Positions 62,039-64,000 of a DNA stretch of 64,000 bases are shown here, piece by piece; within the stretch, counting starts at the first letter, position 1; each line of letters opens with the position of its first letter. This DNA is from Periweissella beninensis. Lineage in GTDB: Bacteria; Bacillota; Bacilli; Lactobacillales; Lactobacillaceae. The translations under genes and the position numbers were made by a program. The stretch covers positions 1-64,000 of the forward strand of contig NZ_JAFBDN010000005.1 of the NCBI RefSeq assembly GCF_016908275.1. Direction: 5' to 3'. Below the pieces are notes generated by a model that was given only the letters and a program-made list of their open reading frames with translations, was not told the DNA's origin and ran no database searches.

Positions 62039-63094
62039 ATGAAAGCAGCTGTTGTTCGTGAAACTCCAGATGGATATGTAGACTTAATTGATGATTGGAA
62101 GCCAGCTACATTAGGCTTTGGTGATGCCCTTGTCGATGTTGAATACTGTGGTCTTTGTCACACTGATTTACATTGTGCTAATGGTGATTTTGGTAATCCT
62201 AACGAGATGGGAACACGTAATGGGGCTTTCCGCCGCGTAATTGGTCATGAAGGAGTAGGTCGCGTTGCTAAACTAGGTGAAGGTGCATCTGACTATCTAA
62301 AAGTTGGTGATCGCGTTTCAATCGCTTGGTTCTATGATGCTTGTGGTGTTTGTGATTTCTGTGTATCAGGTAATGAAACATTTTGTCGTAAAGTACGTAA
62401 TGCAGGATATACTGTCGATGGTGCAATGGCTCAACAAGTGATTGTTAACTCAAAATATGCAGTTAAAGTACCAGAAGATTTAGATCCTGTTGAAGCATCT
62501 TCAATTACTTGTGCTGGTGTCACAATGTATAAATCATTGAAGACTGGGGAAGCGAAACCAGGTGAATGGGTATCTGTACATGGTGCTGGTGGTTTAGGTA
62601 ACCTAGCTGTTCAATATGCACACAACGTTTTTGGTGCCCATGTGGCTGTTATTGATGGTAATGATGATAAATTAGCTGCTGCTAAGGCTAATGGTGCTGA
62701 AGTTTTAATTAACCGTAAAAAAGTTGATGATGTAGCTGCTGAAGTGCAAAAAGCCACTGGTGGTGTACATACTGCGCAAGTTACAGCAGTTAACGCAGCG
62801 GCTTTCAATCAAGCGGTAAATTCACTTCGCCCAATGGGTAAATTGGTTGCTGTAGCGCTACCACAAGGTGATATGGCGTTAAATATTGCTAAAACGGTAC
62901 TTGATGGAATTGAAGTGCGTGGATCATTAGTTGGAACACGTGCTGACCTTAAAGAAGCATTCCAATTTGGAGCTGAAGGTAAAGTTAAGCCAATTGTTGA
63001 AACAGTACAATTAACTGACATTAATGATGTGATTGACGAAATGAAAGCCGGTAAAATTACTGGTCGTAAAGTTTTTGATTTTACAACTCTTTAA
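62039..63094 (+). CDS. adhP: NAD-dependent zinc alcohol dehydrogenase (AdhP type)
   Basis: A 351-residue MDR alcohol dehydrogenase. Catalytic zinc residues are C40 (CGLCHTD), H70 and E71 (GHEGVG); structural zinc cysteines are C102, C105, C108 and C116. Nucleotide loop [15 protein letters not shown] and the [15 protein letters not shown] segment match AdhP. It probably reduces acetaldehyde to ethanol, restoring NAD in heterolactic fermentation with xfp. GTGAGGAAT precedes the start ATG 62039. Confidence 0.95.
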   Translation: MKAAVVRETPDGYVDLIDDWKPATLGFGDALVDVEYCGLCHTDLHCANGDFGNPNEMGTRNGAFRRVIGHEGVGRVAKLGEGASDYLKVGDRVSIAWFYDACGVCDFCVSGNETFCRKVRNAGYTVDGAMAQQVIVNSKYAVKVPEDLDPVEASSITCAGVTMYKSLKTGEAKPGEWVSVHGAGGLGNLAVQYAHNVFGAHVAVIDGNDDKLAAAKANGAEVLINRKKVDDVAAEVQKATGGVHTAQVTAVNAAAFNQAVNSLRPMGKLVAVALPQGDMALNIAKTVLDGIEVRGSLVGTRADLKEAFQFGAEGKVKPIVETVQLTDINDVIDEMKAGKITGRKVFDFTTL

Positions 63095-63116
63095 GATTAA
63101 TAATAAGCGTATCGTT

Positions 63117-63154
63117 AAAAAAGAGTCTCGGCTAAATGTTCGAGACTCTTTTTT
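63117..63154 (+). terminator. Terminator after adhP
   Basis: AAAAAAGAGTCTCG pairs perfectly with CGAGACTCTTTTTT around GCTAAATGTT. Confidence 0.93.
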
Positions 63155-63232
63155 GGGTTCAAAAAGACAGTTTTTGCTTATCGAAAATAGTATGCTAAAA
63201 TTAACTTGAATAGAGAGAATGGAAGGATAATT

Positions 63233-64000
63233 ATGAAATTTCATCAATTGACTAGTCATGAACGGCTAGCCCAGTTAGTAGATAAGCATTTAATCGATGA
63301 AAATGATGCGACATTATTAAATACTAGTTACAGTTCAATTCATGAAAAAATGATTGAAAATTATATTGGTAACTACGCGATTCCTTTAGGTCTATTACCT
63401 AAAATAACTGTTAATGGAACGGATTATGTTATCCCGATGGCGACAGAAGAACCTTCCGTGATTGCAGCAGCAGCAAATGGAGCCAGAATGTTTAGCTATG
63501 GCACAGTTACAGCTCAAGCGATAAATCGCGAAATGATTGGCCAAGTATTAATGCATGATATCGAATTTGTGGAATTTGAACAGTATGTCATTAAACACGA
63601 ATCATTACTAATTGCATTGGGGAATGCAGCCCATCCAAGCATGCAAAAGCGCGGTGGGGGGCTTAAAAAAATTACCGTTCGTAATTTAGGTGATAAAATG
63701 GTTTCGTTGGACCTACTTGTTGATGCACAAGAAGCGATGGGTGCTAATACGGTTAATACCATGGCTGAAGCGATCGCCGTCTACTTACGGGATAACGGGT
63801 TTAGCCAACAAGTTGATTTAGCAATTCTATCTAATTTAGCGACACAAGCGTTAGTTGAAGTTCGAGTTTCATTACCATTTAACGCCGTAGAAAAAGTCGG
63901 ATTTAGGAATGTAGAAATTGCGCAAAAAATTGCTCAAGCTAACTTATATAGTCATATTGATCCATATCGAGCGACAACCGAAAATAAAGGAATTATGAAT
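63233..64000 (+). CDS. mvaA: Hydroxymethylglutaryl-CoA reductase, class II (5' part)
   Basis: The first 256 codons of a class II HMG-CoA reductase; the gene runs off the window. Visible are ENYIGNYAIPLGLLP, ATEEPSVIAAAANGARM (catalytic Glu) and DAQEAMGANTVNTMAEA, the DAMGAN cofactor motif, here with DAQEAMGAN. It makes mevalonate for isoprenoids, or runs the reverse degradative reaction in some bacteria; in lactobacilli the biosynthetic role is usual. GGAAGGA precedes ATG 63233. Confidence 0.93.
   Translation, partial: MKFHQLTSHERLAQLVDKHLIDENDATLLNTSYSSIHEKMIENYIGNYAIPLGLLPKITVNGTDYVIPMATEEPSVIAAAANGARMFSYGTVTAQAINREMIGQVLMHDIEFVEFEQYVIKHESLLIALGNAAHPSMQKRGGGLKKITVRNLGDKMVSLDLLVDAQEAMGANTVNTMAEAIAVYLRDNGFSQQVDLAILSNLATQALVEVRVSLPFNAVEKVGFRNVEIAQKIAQANLYSHIDPYRATTENKGIMN

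Noticed and set aside
1-64000. CRISPR arrays, prophage, transposases, integrases and tRNA genes
   Set aside because: No regular repeat-spacer pattern, no recombinase or transposase motif and no tRNA cloverleaf were seen on either strand.

Overview
The window reads as a chromosomal segment of a low-GC Gram-positive lactic acid bacterium, most likely a heterofermenter of the Weissella/Leuconostoc side of Lactobacillaceae. The evidence is a large phosphoketolase (xfp) with strongly biased codon use, an ethanol-type Zn alcohol dehydrogenase, an Apf-type LysM surface protein, a class II HMG-CoA reductase (mevalonate route), and the gene order rsmG-noc-parA-parB-DUF951-ychF together with metG-tatD-rnmV-rsmA-(galE)-veg-ispE. 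Both gene strings lie close to oriC in Bacillota, so the window is probably origin-proximal. A perfect parS site inside rnmV agrees with this. The genus is inferred from protein character, not proven.

Layout. 1-135: the 3' end of a 5S rRNA and its terminator. 0.5-2.7 kb (minus): a Zn-dependent polyol/alcohol-type dehydrogenase, a membrane protein and a VOC protein. 3-7.7 kb (plus): YihY membrane protein, a first HelD RNA polymerase-recycling helicase, a HAD phosphatase and an acetyltransferase broken by one TGA codon. 7.8-16.1 kb: an informational/housekeeping block (metG, SGNH hydrolase, tatD, rnmV, rsmA, galE, veg, ispE) ending in a pair of fluoride-channel genes. 16.3-18.1 kb: a DUF1304 membrane protein divergent from an OhrR/MgrA-like MarR regulator and a quinone-type oxidoreductase, sharing a perfect 26-bp palindrome. 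18.2-22.6 kb: nucleoside deoxyribosyltransferase, an AdcR-AdcA-AdcC-AdcB zinc uptake operon with two abutting AdcR boxes, and a ThiD-like kinase. 22.8-28.9 kb: nucleoside hydrolase, YumC-like flavoprotein, an unrecognised 98-aa protein, the decayed remains of a ClC channel gene, BrnQ, EbsC/YbaK and an HD hydrolase.

29-38 kb: a GntR regulator next to xfp, then hflX and a phosphatase on the minus strand, then a second HelD overlapping coaA. 38.5-42 kb: an Apf-like surface protein with a long leader, an MFS exporter plus DUF4811 partner, and a cold shock protein. 42.3-47.4 kb: rsmG, a Noc-like protein with no N-terminal CTP-binding domain, parA, parB, DUF951, ychF, DUF1129. 47.4-50.6 kb: response regulator, histidine kinase and D,D-carboxypeptidase. 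50.7-54 kb: MerR regulator, prs and an amino acid permease. 54.2-58.1 kb (minus): a CorA-like transporter and a YkoE-YkoD-YkoC thiamine-precursor ECF transporter behind a TPP riboswitch. 58.2-64 kb: an RluA-type pseudouridine synthase, thioredoxin, AzlCD, GpmA, alcohol dehydrogenase and the 5' part of HMG-CoA reductase.

Working together: Xfp, GpmA and the alcohol dehydrogenase belong to heterolactic sugar breakdown. The Adc operon, fluoride channels, YkoEDC, BrnQ and AzlCD handle metal, anion, vitamin and branched amino acid traffic. ParABS and the Noc-like protein serve chromosome segregation. No phage, insertion sequence, CRISPR array or clear foreign island was seen. The most notable points are the truncated Noc, the remote parS, the two-cysteine MarR switch with its 26-bp palindrome, the two HelD copies, two genes caught in decay, and the palindromes at gntR/xfp and the MFS exporter. 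I did not find a clearly new multi-gene system.
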